Below are positions 34,412-43,876 of a stretch of DNA of 56,014 nt, one piece after another. Within the stretch, counting starts at the first letter, position 1; the number at the start of each line of letters is the position of its first letter. The DNA comes from Sphingobacteriales bacterium 16-39-50. GTDB taxonomy: Bacteria > Bacteroidota > Bacteroidia > Sphingobacteriales > Sphingobacteriaceae. Position numbers and translations under genes: made by a program. The notes beneath the pieces are model-generated. The model was given only the letters and a program-made list of their open reading frames with translations, made no database searches and was not told the DNA's origin. The stretch lies in contig NCHA01000018.1 in assembly GCA_002257025.1 (NCBI GenBank), forward strand, positions 1-56,014, given 5' to 3'.

Positions 34412-35161
34412 CTAGAAACTGATCAGCGCTTTCAGATTCCAGTCCTTGATTTCTTCTATCGAAATTCTTCCTTCATAAATTGCTTTTCCAACAACACAGG
34501 ATTCAACTTTTATCTTCTGCAGATCTTCAATATCCTTCATTGAACTTATTCCTCCTGAAGCAATTAGTTTTATGAAAGGGGAGTGTTCTAGTAGTTTTTT
34601 GTAAAGACTTACCCCTGCACCACCCAGTTTACCATCTTTGTCGATATCGGTACAGAGAAATCTGAAAAAGCCAAGATTCAGGCACTTGTCAACATAATCC
34701 ATCAGTTTAATCGGAGAACTTTCCATCCATCCCGAATATTTAATTACTTCATCAAGTACATCAATAGCCACCACAACCTGGTCCTGACATTTCTCTTTAC
34801 CGCAAACTTCCTGACTTAATTCTTGAAGGAAATTTACATTTGTGATTGCCTGAGTTCCAACAATAACCCGGTGAACTCCGGCATCGATCAGTTCTTTCAC
34901 TTTATCGATGCTCCTGATACCACCACCGTACTGGATCTTGATACTGGTCTTGTTGATAATGTCAAACAGGTATTTCTGATTGCTAAAATCACCTTTGGCA
35001 CCATTAAGATCAATGATATGAATGAACTCGGTACCATTAGATTTGTATTTTTCAATCATTTCCTCGAGGGTAACATCATAAAATGTTGCCTGCTCGTAAT
35101 CACCTTCGCGTAAACGGACAACTTTTCCGTTTAAAATATCAATTGCTGGAATTATATACAT
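34412..35161 (-). CDS. hisA: HisA isomerase (ProFAR isomerase)
   Basis: A 249-residue (beta/alpha)8 enzyme that isomerises ProFAR to PRFAR. Catalytic Asp in PAIDILNGKVVRL (Asp8) and in CTDIDKDG; phosphate-binding YGGGIRS and ASGGISS. Four bases after hisH. Confidence 0.96.
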   Translation of the reverse strand: MYIIPAIDILNGKVVRLREGDYEQATFYDVTLEEMIEKYKSNGTEFIHIIDLNGAKGDFSNQKYLFDIINKTSIKIQYGGGIRSIDKVKELIDAGVHRVIVGTQAITNVNFLQELSQEVCGKEKCQDQVVVAIDVLDEVIKYSGWMESSPIKLMDYVDKCLNLGFFRFLCTDIDKDGKLGGAGVSLYKKLLEHSPFIKLIASGGISSMKDIEDLQKIKVESCVVGKAIYEGRISIEEIKDWNLKALISF

Positions 35162-35165
35162 GAGT

Positions 35166-35759
35166 TTATGCTAAGTGTGCAAAATTTTTCAATAATTGTT
35201 CTCCGGCAATACCGGATTTTTCAGGATGAAACTGAACGCCATAAAAGTTATCTTTCTGTATTACAGCAGAGAATTTTATTCCGTATTCTGCTAAAGCAAT
35301 CGTAAAAATAGGATTAAATTCTATAAAATAGGAATGAACAAAATAAAAATGAGTTCCCGGTCTTATATCACTGAATAAAGGATTTTTAGATGATTGAAAG
35401 ACTTTATTCCAACCTGTATGCGGCACCTTAACGTTAAGTTTGTCACTAAAAAGCCTTGTTTGCAATGGTATAATACCTGTAAGTTCAGAATCACCTTCTT
35501 CTGAATGAGTGGTTAGCAATTGCATTCCGACGCATATTCCAAGCACTGGTTTCCTGAGAGCAATAATGGATGGCACCAAACCTGTATCTTCCAGCTTTTG
35601 CATCGCAGAACCCGCATGGCCTACACCAGGAATGATATATCGGTCGTATTTTTCAAAGTCTTCGGCTGTTTTAATCATACCATAACTTAAGCCCAGGCGA
35701 TCAAGTGCAGCTGTTAATGAAAAAATATTTCCGGCACCATAATATACTATACCGATCAT
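35166..35759 (-). CDS. hisH: HisH glutamine amidotransferase
   Basis: A 197-residue class I glutamine amidotransferase that feeds ammonia to HisF. Nucleophile Cys in LGICVGMQLL, and His-Pro-Glu of the triad in VQFHPEKSG. Its ATG overlaps the hisB stop by four bases. Confidence 0.96.
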   Translation of the reverse strand: MIGIVYYGAGNIFSLTAALDRLGLSYGMIKTAEDFEKYDRYIIPGVGHAGSAMQKLEDTGLVPSIIALRKPVLGICVGMQLLTTHSEEGDSELTGIIPLQTRLFSDKLNVKVPHTGWNKVFQSSKNPLFSDIRPGTHFYFVHSYFIEFNPIFTIALAEYGIKFSAVIQKDNFYGVQFHPEKSGIAGEQLLKNFAHLA

Positions 35760-36850
35760 AATACTCCTTTAGTACTAGGTAATTCTGTTCCAGTAATTTG
35801 AATAGCCTGCTTAATGCTTTTAGCAAGGGCTTTAAAGCTGGCCTCGATCATATGGTGGGTATTGCTCCCGTCGATAATTTTTAAGTTTAAATTCATTCCG
35901 GCATGTTCAGAGAATGATTTCATCCAATGTTCAAACATTTCTGTCGGGAAATCACCTACATACTCCCGATCGAATTTGCCTTCATAAATAAAATAAGCCC
36001 GGTCAGAAAAATCAATGGCGCATTGAACCAGGGCCTCATCCATTGGCAATAGGAATCCATAGCGCTCAATTCCGCGCTTATCTCCCAGAGCCTGTTTAAA
36101 GGCTTTACCCAATGCAATTGCACTGTCTTCTATGGTATGGTGTTCATCAATTTCAAGATCACCTTCTACAGTCAAACTGAGGTCAACACCTGAGTGCTTT
36201 GCAAGCTGATCGAGCATATGATCATAGAATTTTAATCCGGTATCAATTTTATGTTCGCCGTTTCCATCCAGATTCAGACTAAGCCGGATCTTCGTTTCCT
36301 TCGTATTGCGTTCAAGTTCAACTAGCCTGTCTTTTTTAGTTGTAAGAAACTTGCAGATCTCCGGCCAGCTATTGCTGTTAAGGACTGTATTTTCCAAACT
36401 TCTGTCTGAAAAAAAGATAGCCTTGCATCCAAGATTCTGTGCAAGCTTAACATCAGTTTCCCTGTCGCCAATAGTATAAGAATTATGCAGGTCGATCAGG
36501 TTGGATATGAGGTAATTAGTTAATAATCCGGTATTTGGTTTGCGATTCGGACTATTATCCTCCGGAAACGAATCATCGATAAAAATTTCTGCAAACTTTA
36601 TTCCTTCATTCGCCAGAATTGCCAGCATTTTCTGATGTGGTTTCTGAAAATCCTCCTCAGGGAAACTGTTCGTTCCTCTTCCATCCTGATTGGTAACCAT
36701 CACTAGCTCGTAGCCATAATCCTGAAGCTTTTTCAGAGATGAGATCGCATAGGGCAGAAATTCCAATTTTTCCAGGCTGTCAACCTGGAAATCAACAGGA
36801 GGTTCAACGATCATGGTTCCATCGCGGTCTATAAACAATACCTTTTTCAT
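35756..36850 (-). CDS. hisB: bifunctional HisB
   Basis: A 364-residue fusion of a HAD histidinol-phosphate phosphatase (1-165; FIDRDGTM nucleophile motif) and imidazoleglycerol-phosphate dehydratase (about 170-364; EHHTIEDSAIALG and HHMIEASFKA metal-binding motifs). Covers steps 6 and 8. The fused form is shared with gammaproteobacteria and many Bacteroidota. It overlaps the hisC stop by four bases. Confidence 0.96.
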   Translation of the reverse strand: MKKVLFIDRDGTMIVEPPVDFQVDSLEKLEFLPYAISSLKKLQDYGYELVMVTNQDGRGTNSFPEEDFQKPHQKMLAILANEGIKFAEIFIDDSFPEDNSPNRKPNTGLLTNYLISNLIDLHNSYTIGDRETDVKLAQNLGCKAIFFSDRSLENTVLNSNSWPEICKFLTTKKDRLVELERNTKETKIRLSLNLDGNGEHKIDTGLKFYDHMLDQLAKHSGVDLSLTVEGDLEIDEHHTIEDSAIALGKAFKQALGDKRGIERYGFLLPMDEALVQCAIDFSDRAYFIYEGKFDREYVGDFPTEMFEHWMKSFSEHAGMNLNLKIIDGSNTHHMIEASFKALAKSIKQAIQITGTELPSTKGVL

Positions 36851-37908
36851 ATTTTATCAGATTCCTGAAAGGATTTTAACGCGTTTAATAATTCTATATT
36901 TTCTTGAGGCGTGCCAATCGTAATCCTTAAACAGCCTTCGCAAAGTTCAACTTTTGAGCGGTCGCGTACAATGATTCCTAAATTGACGAGGTGGCTGTAA
37001 ATACCTTTTGGATTGCCTGTTTTCACAAGAATGAAATTCGCATCCGAAGGGTATATTTTCAGGACGAATGGTATTTGAGTGAGTTCAGCTATTAGTTTCT
37101 CGCGTTCTGCAACAGTTTCTTTGATCCAGTTATTTATCTGATCCACATTTTGCAATGCTTCAAGGGCAAGTTCCTGAGATGCCTCATTGATGTTATAAGG
37201 TGGTTTCACCTTATTGAAAATTTCTATGATCTCTTCACTCGCAAATGCCATTCCAACTCTCAATCCTGCAAGTCCCCATGCTTTTGAAAGGGTCTGAAGT
37301 ATTACCAGATTTGAATATTCGGTCAGTTCCTGAATAAAAGTCTTTTGCCTGCTATAATTAATATAGGCTTCATCAATCACCACCAGACCGTTATAGTTGG
37401 CAAGAATGGTCTCAATATCCTGCCTGTCAATGGAGTTTCCTGTTGGGTTATTGGGAGAACAAATAAATATGATTCTGGTATGCTCATCAATAGCCTCTGC
37501 AATAGCTTCCATATTCAGCTGATAATCAGTCCTGAGTGGTACTTTACGCACTTCAACATCATTGATATTTGCAGAAACCTCATACATTCCATAAGTAGGA
37601 GGAAGGGTTATTACATTATCGACACCGGGATTGCAAAATGCTCTGAAAAGAATGTCAATGGCTTCATCACTGCCATTCCCTAAGAAAATATTCTTAGCAG
37701 GCACTCCTTTTATTTCAGCAAGGCGATTTTTGACCTTCCATTGCAGCGGGTCAGGATAACGATTGTAATTGCGGTTTAATGGTGAGCCATAACTGTTCTC
37801 ATTGGCATCCAGAAAAATCGATGCTTCACCCTTAAATTCATCCCTTGCAGAGGAATAAGGCACCAACTCCTTTATATTTTTACGAAGTATATTATCTATG
37901 TTGAACAT
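36847..37908 (-). CDS. hisC: histidinol-phosphate aminotransferase HisC
   Basis: A 353-residue fold-type I PLP aminotransferase. PLP-lysine motif TLSKAWGLAGLRVG, GNGSDEAID, and SPNNPTGN with VIDEAYI. Step 7 of histidine synthesis. Located 30 bases after hisD. Confidence 0.95.
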   Translation of the reverse strand: MFNIDNILRKNIKELVPYSSARDEFKGEASIFLDANENSYGSPLNRNYNRYPDPLQWKVKNRLAEIKGVPAKNIFLGNGSDEAIDILFRAFCNPGVDNVITLPPTYGMYEVSANINDVEVRKVPLRTDYQLNMEAIAEAIDEHTRIIFICSPNNPTGNSIDRQDIETILANYNGLVVIDEAYINYSRQKTFIQELTEYSNLVILQTLSKAWGLAGLRVGMAFASEEIIEIFNKVKPPYNINEASQELALEALQNVDQINNWIKETVAEREKLIAELTQIPFVLKIYPSDANFILVKTGNPKGIYSHLVNLGIIVRDRSKVELCEGCLRITIGTPQENIELLNALKSFQESDKI

Positions 37909-37938
37909 CGTATTTCTTTCTTTTATGCCGGGGGTATT

Positions 37939-39237
37939 TTATTCCCGGCTGTCTTTCAAACGTACAGTCACAGCATTTTTATGCGCCTGTAATCCCTCCA
38001 GCGATGCCAGTATCTCTACGGCAGGCCCAAGGTTTCTTATGCCTTCTTTATTGATGTGCTGGAAAGTGATCTTTTTCACAAATGAATCTACTGAAACTCC
38101 TGAATATGCTTTTGCATAGGAGCTGGTAGGCAGGGTATGGTTTGTTCCTGAAGCATAATCTCCTGCACTTTCAGGAGTAAGATGTCCAAGGAATACCGAA
38201 CCAGCGTTAACTATATAATCACAGATACTTTCCCACTGATCTGTTGCCAGGATCAAATGTTCAGGTGCATAGCTATTACTGAATTGCATTGCTTCTTTCA
38301 GGTCTGAACAAAGTACAGCATAAGAGTTGGCAATGGCTTTTGCAGCGATCTCAGCTCTTGGGAGTAATGTAAGCTGTTTTTTAAGTTCCAGTATAGTTTC
38401 TTCAATGATCTTTGCAGAACTGCAGACCAGCACTGCCTGACTGTCGATTCCGTGTTCTGCCTGAGCCAAAAGATCAGCAGCAACATATTCTGCATTCGCC
38501 GTATCATCAGCTATGACCAAAACTTCAGAAGGACCTGCAGGCATATCTATGGCAGTCTGACTTTCAGATTGTATGATCGTTTTTGCCTTGGTTACATACT
38601 GGTTACCCGGACCAAAAATCTTATCAACTTTTAGAATACTTTCTGTGCCATAGGCCATTGCAGCTACCGCCTGTGCCCCCCCGGCAAGATAGATCCGGTC
38701 AATTTCAAGTAGTTCGGCACAATAAGCCAGATAAGCATTTACTTTTCCATCTTTCTGCGGCGGAGAACAAACAATAATTTCTTTGCATCCGGCAATTCTT
38801 GCCGGTATGCCTAGCATCAGAAATGTACTGGGCAGAACCGCGGTTCCACCCGGTATATAGAGCCCAACTTTTTCAATTGCCCTTAATTCCCGCCAGCAGA
38901 CCACACCTTTTGATGTTTCAGTCTTTTCTTCTGTGCGGAGCTGGCTTGCATGAAACTTCCAGATATTATCGTATGCGAGTTTTAGTGCCTGTTTTGCCTC
39001 TTCAGAAGCACCTGAAGCAATAGTTCTGATCTCCTCTTTCTCTAAAAAGAGCTTATTGAGAGATATACCATCAAACTTTTCGGCAAAGGTTTTCAGGGCA
39101 TTGTCGCCATTAAGCTTTACTTCATCAATAATTTCTGTTACTGCAGCCCGGATGTGATTATTGGAATCTATATTGCGTTTGCAAAGATCTTCAACAGCTT
39201 TAGCGTTCAGATCTTTTAAATTATAGACTTTCAACAT
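37939..39237 (-). CDS. hisD: histidinol dehydrogenase HisD
   Basis: A 432-residue zinc enzyme performing the last two oxidations. Zn-binding and catalytic segments: AEHGIDSQ (Gln, His), APEHLI (Glu, His) and ESAGDYASGTNHTLPTS. NAD-binding GPGNQYVTKAK is present. Ten bases after hisG. Confidence 0.96.
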   Translation of the reverse strand: MLKVYNLKDLNAKAVEDLCKRNIDSNNHIRAAVTEIIDEVKLNGDNALKTFAEKFDGISLNKLFLEKEEIRTIASGASEEAKQALKLAYDNIWKFHASQLRTEEKTETSKGVVCWRELRAIEKVGLYIPGGTAVLPSTFLMLGIPARIAGCKEIIVCSPPQKDGKVNAYLAYCAELLEIDRIYLAGGAQAVAAMAYGTESILKVDKIFGPGNQYVTKAKTIIQSESQTAIDMPAGPSEVLVIADDTANAEYVAADLLAQAEHGIDSQAVLVCSSAKIIEETILELKKQLTLLPRAEIAAKAIANSYAVLCSDLKEAMQFSNSYAPEHLILATDQWESICDYIVNAGSVFLGHLTPESAGDYASGTNHTLPTSSYAKAYSGVSVDSFVKKITFQHINKEGIRNLGPAVEILASLEGLQAHKNAVTVRLKDSRE

Positions 39238-39247
39238 GGCTATCCGT

Positions 39248-40099
39248 TTATAAGATGATCTTTTCGATAGGCATCACGACAATACCCTGGGCGCCTGCAC
39301 TTTTCAGCAAACTAATCTTCTCCCAGAAATCACGCTCAGGGATTACTGTATGAACAGCTACCCATCCGCTTTCTGCCAATGGTACTACAGTCGGACTTTT
39401 CACTCCCGGCAGGAGTTCCAAAATGCGATCCAGATTTTTAGATTCTGCATTCAGAACCACATATTTGGTTTCTTTCGCCCGGAGTACGGATTGGATTCTT
39501 TGAATCAGTTCAACAACAAGAGGTTCAGCTTCAATTCCATTTCTTCCAATCAATACGGCTTCCGACTTCATCACTTCAGCAAATGGCTTTAATCCGTTGC
39601 TTTTAAGCGTACCACCTGTTGATACAATATCAAATATCGCATCACTCAGACCCAGACCGGGAGCAATTTCAACCGAACCGGATATCGTGCGGATATCCGC
39701 GCTGATATTATTCTTGTCCAGGAAGTTCTTTAGAATTACCGGATAGGAAGTAGCAATTGATTTTCCATTCAGATCGGCAATGTTTTGGATGTTGCTATGA
39801 GTTTGCACCGCCAGTTTAAGGGTACACTTGCCAAATCCCAGCATTTGCAGGAAGCTGACATCAACCCCTGTTTCACTGATAACGTTTTCACCTACTATTC
39901 CGAGGTCGGCAATGCCATCCTGAACATATTCAGGAATATCATCATCCCGAAGGAACAATATTTCAAGCGGGAAATTCGATACAGTGGATATCAGGGAACT
40001 TTTATAATTTTCGAAGCTTAACCCGCAATTTTTGAGCAGTTCGACCGATTTTTCGTTTAATCTACCAGATTTCTGGATAGCTATTTTAAGAGTTTTCAA
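39248..40099 (-). CDS. hisG: ATP phosphoribosyltransferase HisG, long form
   Basis: A 283-residue HisG_L, the committed and feedback-inhibited first step. N-terminal IAIQKSGRLNEKS, PRPP motif near DIVSTGGTLKSNGL, and a C-terminal ACT-like regulatory domain from about 210, so histidine inhibition is expected and no HisZ is needed. The start is TTG at 40099; there is no nearby in-frame ATG. It is preceded by the leader peptide described at 40165-40221. Confidence 0.95.
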   Translation of the reverse strand: MKTLKIAIQKSGRLNEKSVELLKNCGLSFENYKSSLISTVSNFPLEILFLRDDDIPEYVQDGIADLGIVGENVISETGVDVSFLQMLGFGKCTLKLAVQTHSNIQNIADLNGKSIATSYPVILKNFLDKNNISADIRTISGSVEIAPGLGLSDAIFDIVSTGGTLKSNGLKPFAEVMKSEAVLIGRNGIEAEPLVVELIQRIQSVLRAKETKYVVLNAESKNLDRILELLPGVKSPTVVPLAESGWVAVHTVIPERDFWEKISLLKSAGAQGIVVMPIEKIIL

Positions 40100-40164
40100 A
40101 TTGTAAGTTTTAATCAGACCAAAAAATTATTAAGAAACAGTTTCACGTAGAAACGTATATTATA

Positions 40165-40221
40165 TTACATCGCCGCAAAGCGATGATGGAAATGTACGTG
40201 ATGTGTGAAAACTATATTCAT
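40165..40221 (-). CDS. hisL: his operon leader peptide
   Basis: A small open frame upstream of hisG reads MNIVFTHHVHFHHRFAAM and stops at TAA. Five of 18 codons are His (7, 8, 10, 12, 13). Right after the His codons is the hairpin CATCGC/GCGATG (40168-40185). Leader bases 40195-40201, across the first His codons, are perfectly complementary to 40143-40149, just after the leader; the latter is also the loop of an alternative hairpin GTTTC/GAAAC (40140-40154). Six T on the minus strand follow at 40126-40121. This is the layout of histidine-codon attenuation; the exact terminator is not obvious. Confidence 0.8.
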   Translation of the reverse strand: MNIVFTHHVHFHHRFAAM

Positions 40222-40252
40222 AATATTTGGCCCAAATAGCTTGGGAGGCGAG

Positions 40253-40283
40253 CAAATATAAGGATTGCTTATTGGAATAAAAA
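40253..40283 (-). promoter_or_regulatory. his operon promoter
   Basis: On the minus strand TATATTTG (40260-40253) matches the -7 box TAnnTTTG exactly and TTTT (40283-40280) is a near match to the -33 TTTG with 19 bases between. Transcription would start near 40246, about 25 bases before the leader peptide ATG. Confidence 0.55.
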
Positions 40284-40512
40284 ATTTATGTTAATTGATA
40301 GTTGACAATTGATAATTGACAGTTGACAGAGTACTAAATTGTGATATTTCCATTCCTTATCTCCCATTCCCTTCTATTATTGTTGTTTGTTAGGAGATTG
40401 CGTAATTGTCAACTGTCAATTATCAACTATCCCTTCTATTAATTGTTGTGTGTTAGCAGATAACTTAATTGTCAACTGTCAACTGTCCATTGTCAACTAA
40501 ATCCTAAATTCC
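40284..40512. repeat. inverted word repeats in the hisG-batA divergent gap
   Basis: AATTGATAGTTGACAATTGATAATTGACAGTTGACAG (about 40292-40327) is mirrored by two right-hand blocks of GTAATTGTCAACTGTCAATTATCAAC-like words (about 40400-40430 and 40465-40498). The right blocks are each preceded by a TTCTATTATTGTTGTTTGTTAG-like stretch, so that unit is itself a direct repeat of about 63 bases. The two arms could pair into a long hairpin. No gene is seen here. Confidence 0.75.
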
Positions 40513-40543
40513 TTTCACAGCAGATTAATTATAGTTAATTTTG
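40513..40543 (+). promoter_or_regulatory. promoter of the BatA-like gene
   Basis: TTTC (40513-40516), 19 bases, then TAATTTTG (40536-40543), an exact TAnnTTTG. Transcription would start within a base or two of the ATG at 40551, giving an almost leaderless mRNA. Confidence 0.55.
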
Positions 40544-40550
40544 GTTCTTA

Positions 40551-42605
40551 ATGAGATTCCTGTCGCCCGGATTTTTATTTGCCCTACTGACAATCGCCAT
40601 ACCTGTCATTATCCATCTTTTTAATTTCCGGAAGTTTAAGAAAGTTTATTTCAGCAATGTGCGTTTTTTAAAGAATGTACAGGTTCAGACATCTTCGCGT
40701 CAGCATCTTAAAGACAGATTGATTCTGGCAACAAGGATTCTTGGTATAAGTTTTTTGGTTTTCGCATTTGCACGCCCTTACATCCCGATGGCAGATCAGC
40801 AAAATGCGTTTCAACAACAGGTTTTGAGCATTTATATTGACAATTCCTACAGTATGGAAGCCGTGAATAAAGAAGGGACCCTGCTGGATGAGGCGAAAAG
40901 AAGAGCCAGGGAGATCGCATCAGCATATAGTTTAAACGATAAATTCCAACTCCTCACTAATGATTTTGGAGGTAAATACCAGAGGCTGCTGAGTTTTGAA
41001 GAATTTCAAACGGCCCTTGATGAAGTAAATATCAGTTCGGCTAACCGGAAACTGGATCAGATAATCATCAGGCAAAAGGATGTATTTCTGAAAGAGCCAA
41101 ACTCCCGAAAAACGATTTATCTCATTTCTGATTTTCAGAAAAATATGCTTTCGGCAGCCACAATTCCTGCTGATAGTACTGTAAAAACACGCCTTATCAG
41201 GTTAAATTCAAATTCCCAACCAAATATTTCTGTAGATTCAGTATGGTTTAGCACCGCTATTCATAAACCGGGTGATTCTGAGAAATTGATGGTCCGTCTT
41301 CAAAATAATTCCGATGAAGAGGCCATAAATATTCCAGTAAAATTGCAGGTCAACAAGGTTCAAAAATCCATCGCCAGCATGACTATTAAGCCCCGCAGCA
41401 CTAAGATAGATACCCTGACTTTCAGTGGATTGCAATCGGGCTGGCAGGAAGCTGAATTAGAAATTACTGATTTTCCTGTAGTCTTTGATGACAAGTTCTT
41501 TTTCAGTTTTAATGTTCAGTCCTCTCTTTCTTTACTTATTATAAACGGAAGTAAAGAAAATCAGTATCTGAACTCGGTATATCGCTCTGATCCATTTTTT
41601 AAAGTGCGGAATGTTGCTGCAGGTAGTATTAATTATTCAGGATTGGCAGAATATCCATTGATTATACTCAACGAAGTGGCCGAAATAAGTGATGGATTGG
41701 GCCAGCAATTGATTAATTATATCCGAAATGGCGGAAGCCTGATAGTATTTCCTGATCTGAATAACGATCAGTCCGCTTTGAAGAAATTTCTTAGTGCAGC
41801 TGGTACTGATGTACCTTTTCAGGTGTTGAATGCTGAAAATAAGGTTTCATTAATCAATCCGGAGCATCCCGTATTTCAGGGTGTTTTCGATAATGTTCCT
41901 AAACAAATTGATCTTCCGGTTGCTAAGAAATACCTTCGCTACAGCTCACAGACTAATACAAACCGGCAAATTTTACTGGAAATGCCGGGTAAAGTTTCAT
42001 TTTTTAGTGAATACAGGCTTGGTTCAGGGAAAATATATCTTTCGGCAGTACCTTTGAGCTCAGAAACAAGTAATTTTGCCAGACATTCAGTATTTGTGCC
42101 TATCATGTACCAGACGGCTCTTTTATCTCTACGGAACCAGAACTTGTTTTATAAATTGAACAGGGAGCAACAAATTGAATTACCAAAAATATCCTTAAAC
42201 TCAAATCAAACTCTTAAATTGAAGAATGAGAAGTTTGAGGCAATACCTGATCTGAGGCAAAATGAGAATTTTTCACAACTATATATTGCCGATCAGATCA
42301 AACAAGCCGGAAATTATCAGTTATTGAAAAGCGATAGTCTGATAGCAGTGCTTTCTTTTAATGAAGCCGGTTCTGAATCAGATATGAGCTATGCAAGTGA
42401 TGAAGAGATAAAAGAATTGTTCCCTGAACAAAGAATTGAAATTTTGAATACAGATCCGGGTTCTTTGACGAATGCTGTAAAATCTATTAATCAGGGAACT
42501 TCTTTATGGAAAGTTTGCCTGATATTGGCCTTAGTTTTTTTTGCTGCTGAGATTTTGCTCATTCGCTTTTACAAAAGGACTCAAATTAAACCGTTAAACA
42601 ATTGA
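40551..42605 (+). CDS. BatA/aerotolerance-like membrane protein
   Basis: A 684-residue protein starting MRFLSPGFLFALLTIAIPVIIHLF, the BatA N-terminal domain (two membrane helices within 1-75), then a von Willebrand A-like region opened by LSIYIDNSYSMEA (MIDAS-like DNSYS near residue 100), a beta-rich middle, a glutamine amidotransferase-like segment and a final membrane helix near 655-675 with a short basic tail. The role is unclear; relatives are linked to aerotolerance operons. The stop overlaps the next start (TTGA). Confidence 0.82.
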   Translation: MRFLSPGFLFALLTIAIPVIIHLFNFRKFKKVYFSNVRFLKNVQVQTSSRQHLKDRLILATRILGISFLVFAFARPYIPMADQQNAFQQQVLSIYIDNSYSMEAVNKEGTLLDEAKRRAREIASAYSLNDKFQLLTNDFGGKYQRLLSFEEFQTALDEVNISSANRKLDQIIIRQKDVFLKEPNSRKTIYLISDFQKNMLSAATIPADSTVKTRLIRLNSNSQPNISVDSVWFSTAIHKPGDSEKLMVRLQNNSDEEAINIPVKLQVNKVQKSIASMTIKPRSTKIDTLTFSGLQSGWQEAELEITDFPVVFDDKFFFSFNVQSSLSLLIINGSKENQYLNSVYRSDPFFKVRNVAAGSINYSGLAEYPLIILNEVAEISDGLGQQLINYIRNGGSLIVFPDLNNDQSALKKFLSAAGTDVPFQVLNAENKVSLINPEHPVFQGVFDNVPKQIDLPVAKKYLRYSSQTNTNRQILLEMPGKVSFFSEYRLGSGKIYLSAVPLSSETSNFARHSVFVPIMYQTALLSLRNQNLFYKLNREQQIELPKISLNSNQTLKLKNEKFEAIPDLRQNENFSQLYIADQIKQAGNYQLLKSDSLIAVLSFNEAGSESDMSYASDEEIKELFPEQRIEILNTDPGSLTNAVKSINQGTSLWKVCLILALVFFAAEILLIRFYKRTQIKPLNN

Positions 42606-43867
42606 AGAATTTATTAATTCAGTCTGCAAAAATTTTAGATCATCAAAGTCCTTTCAATGGAAAGATTGCTGATGTTTTGATCCATGATGGAAAGATTTCT
42701 GAAATAGGGAAGAACATCAGTGTTTCGGACAAAAGCACCATTATTATCTCTGCAAAAGGGCAGGTATTGTCACCTGGCTTTTTTGATCTCAATGCGAATT
42801 TTGGAGAGCCCGGCCTCGAAACCAAGGAAGATATGGGCACGGGATGTATGACAGCTGCAGCAGGAGGCTTTACAGGTCTTGCTCTGATGCCAAACACTCA
42901 GCCTCCGATTCATTCAAAGGCAGAAGTTTCTTACCTGATCAGTAAATCCAAAAATAATCTTGTGGATATTTATCCTCTGGGATGTATAAGCCATAACAGG
43001 GAGGGTAAGGAACTTGCCGAAATGTATGATATGCAGCAATCCGGTGCGATAGCTTTTACTGATGGTAACAGGCCTGTATCAAATGCAGGCTTGATGAGCA
43101 GGGCATTATTGTATACCAAATCATTTAACGGACTTATTCTATCATACGCAGAAGATCAGGATATTGCAGGTAAGGCGAAAATGAACGAAGGACTGATGAG
43201 TACCTATCTGGGTATGAAAGGAAATCCATCCCTTGCTGAAGAATTGATGATCTCCCGTGATCTTTATCTTGCGGAATACAATGATTCACGGATACATTTC
43301 AGTACAATCAGTTCTGCTGGGAGTGTGGACCTGATTAGAAAAGCTAAAAAAGCAGGAATTAAAGTAAGTTGCGATGTTGCAGTCCATCATTTGATATTTA
43401 CCGAGGATGATCTGGAAGGATTTGACAGTAACTTTAAGGTTAAACCACCTCTCCGCACCAAGAAAGATCAGAAAGCTCTGATTGCTGGTCTAAAGGATGG
43501 AACCATTGATGCAATAGTTTCTCAGCACAGTCCCCATGAAATAGAATTTAAAAATGTGGAATTTGAAATCGCATCTTATGGTATCATTGGTTTACAAACC
43601 GCATTGCCAGTCGCACTAAAAGCCGGTTTAAGTTTGGAGACAATTATCGAAAAAATGGCACTTGCTCCAAGAAATATTCTCGGAATTTCAATTCCTGAAT
43701 TGAAAACCGGAAATTCTGCTAACTTTATTCTGTTTAATCCGGAAGAAGAATGGGAGCTGAATGAGGAGAGTAACAGATCCAAATCATCCAATTCGCCTTT
43801 CTTCGGACAAATACTGAAGGGGAAAGTGAAGCTTGTATATAATAATGGCCAGTACATTATATTTTAA
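42602..43867 (+). CDS. dihydroorotase-like protein lacking the metal site
   Basis: A 421-residue amidohydrolase clearly homologous to type I dihydroorotase (GETKEDMGTG region, MPNTQPPI, MNEGLMSTYLGMKGNPS, AGSVDLIRKAKKAGIKV). The metal ligands are largely gone: the HxH is Asn64-Ala-Asn66, the next His is Tyr182 (ILSYAED), the following His is Thr235 (HFSTIS), and the catalytic Asp is Gln308 (VSQHSPH). Only Asp154 remains. It is therefore probably a non-catalytic PyrC-like subunit that could stabilise aspartate transcarbamoylase, as in Pseudomonas. The start is TTG, overlapping the previous stop by four bases. Confidence 0.88.
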   Translation: MKNLLIQSAKILDHQSPFNGKIADVLIHDGKISEIGKNISVSDKSTIIISAKGQVLSPGFFDLNANFGEPGLETKEDMGTGCMTAAAGGFTGLALMPNTQPPIHSKAEVSYLISKSKNNLVDIYPLGCISHNREGKELAEMYDMQQSGAIAFTDGNRPVSNAGLMSRALLYTKSFNGLILSYAEDQDIAGKAKMNEGLMSTYLGMKGNPSLAEELMISRDLYLAEYNDSRIHFSTISSAGSVDLIRKAKKAGIKVSCDVAVHHLIFTEDDLEGFDSNFKVKPPLRTKKDQKALIAGLKDGTIDAIVSQHSPHEIEFKNVEFEIASYGIIGLQTALPVALKAGLSLETIIEKMALAPRNILGISIPELKTGNSANFILFNPEEEWELNEESNRSKSSNSPFFGQILKGKVKLVYNNGQYIIF

Positions 43868-43876
43868 TCAAAAATT

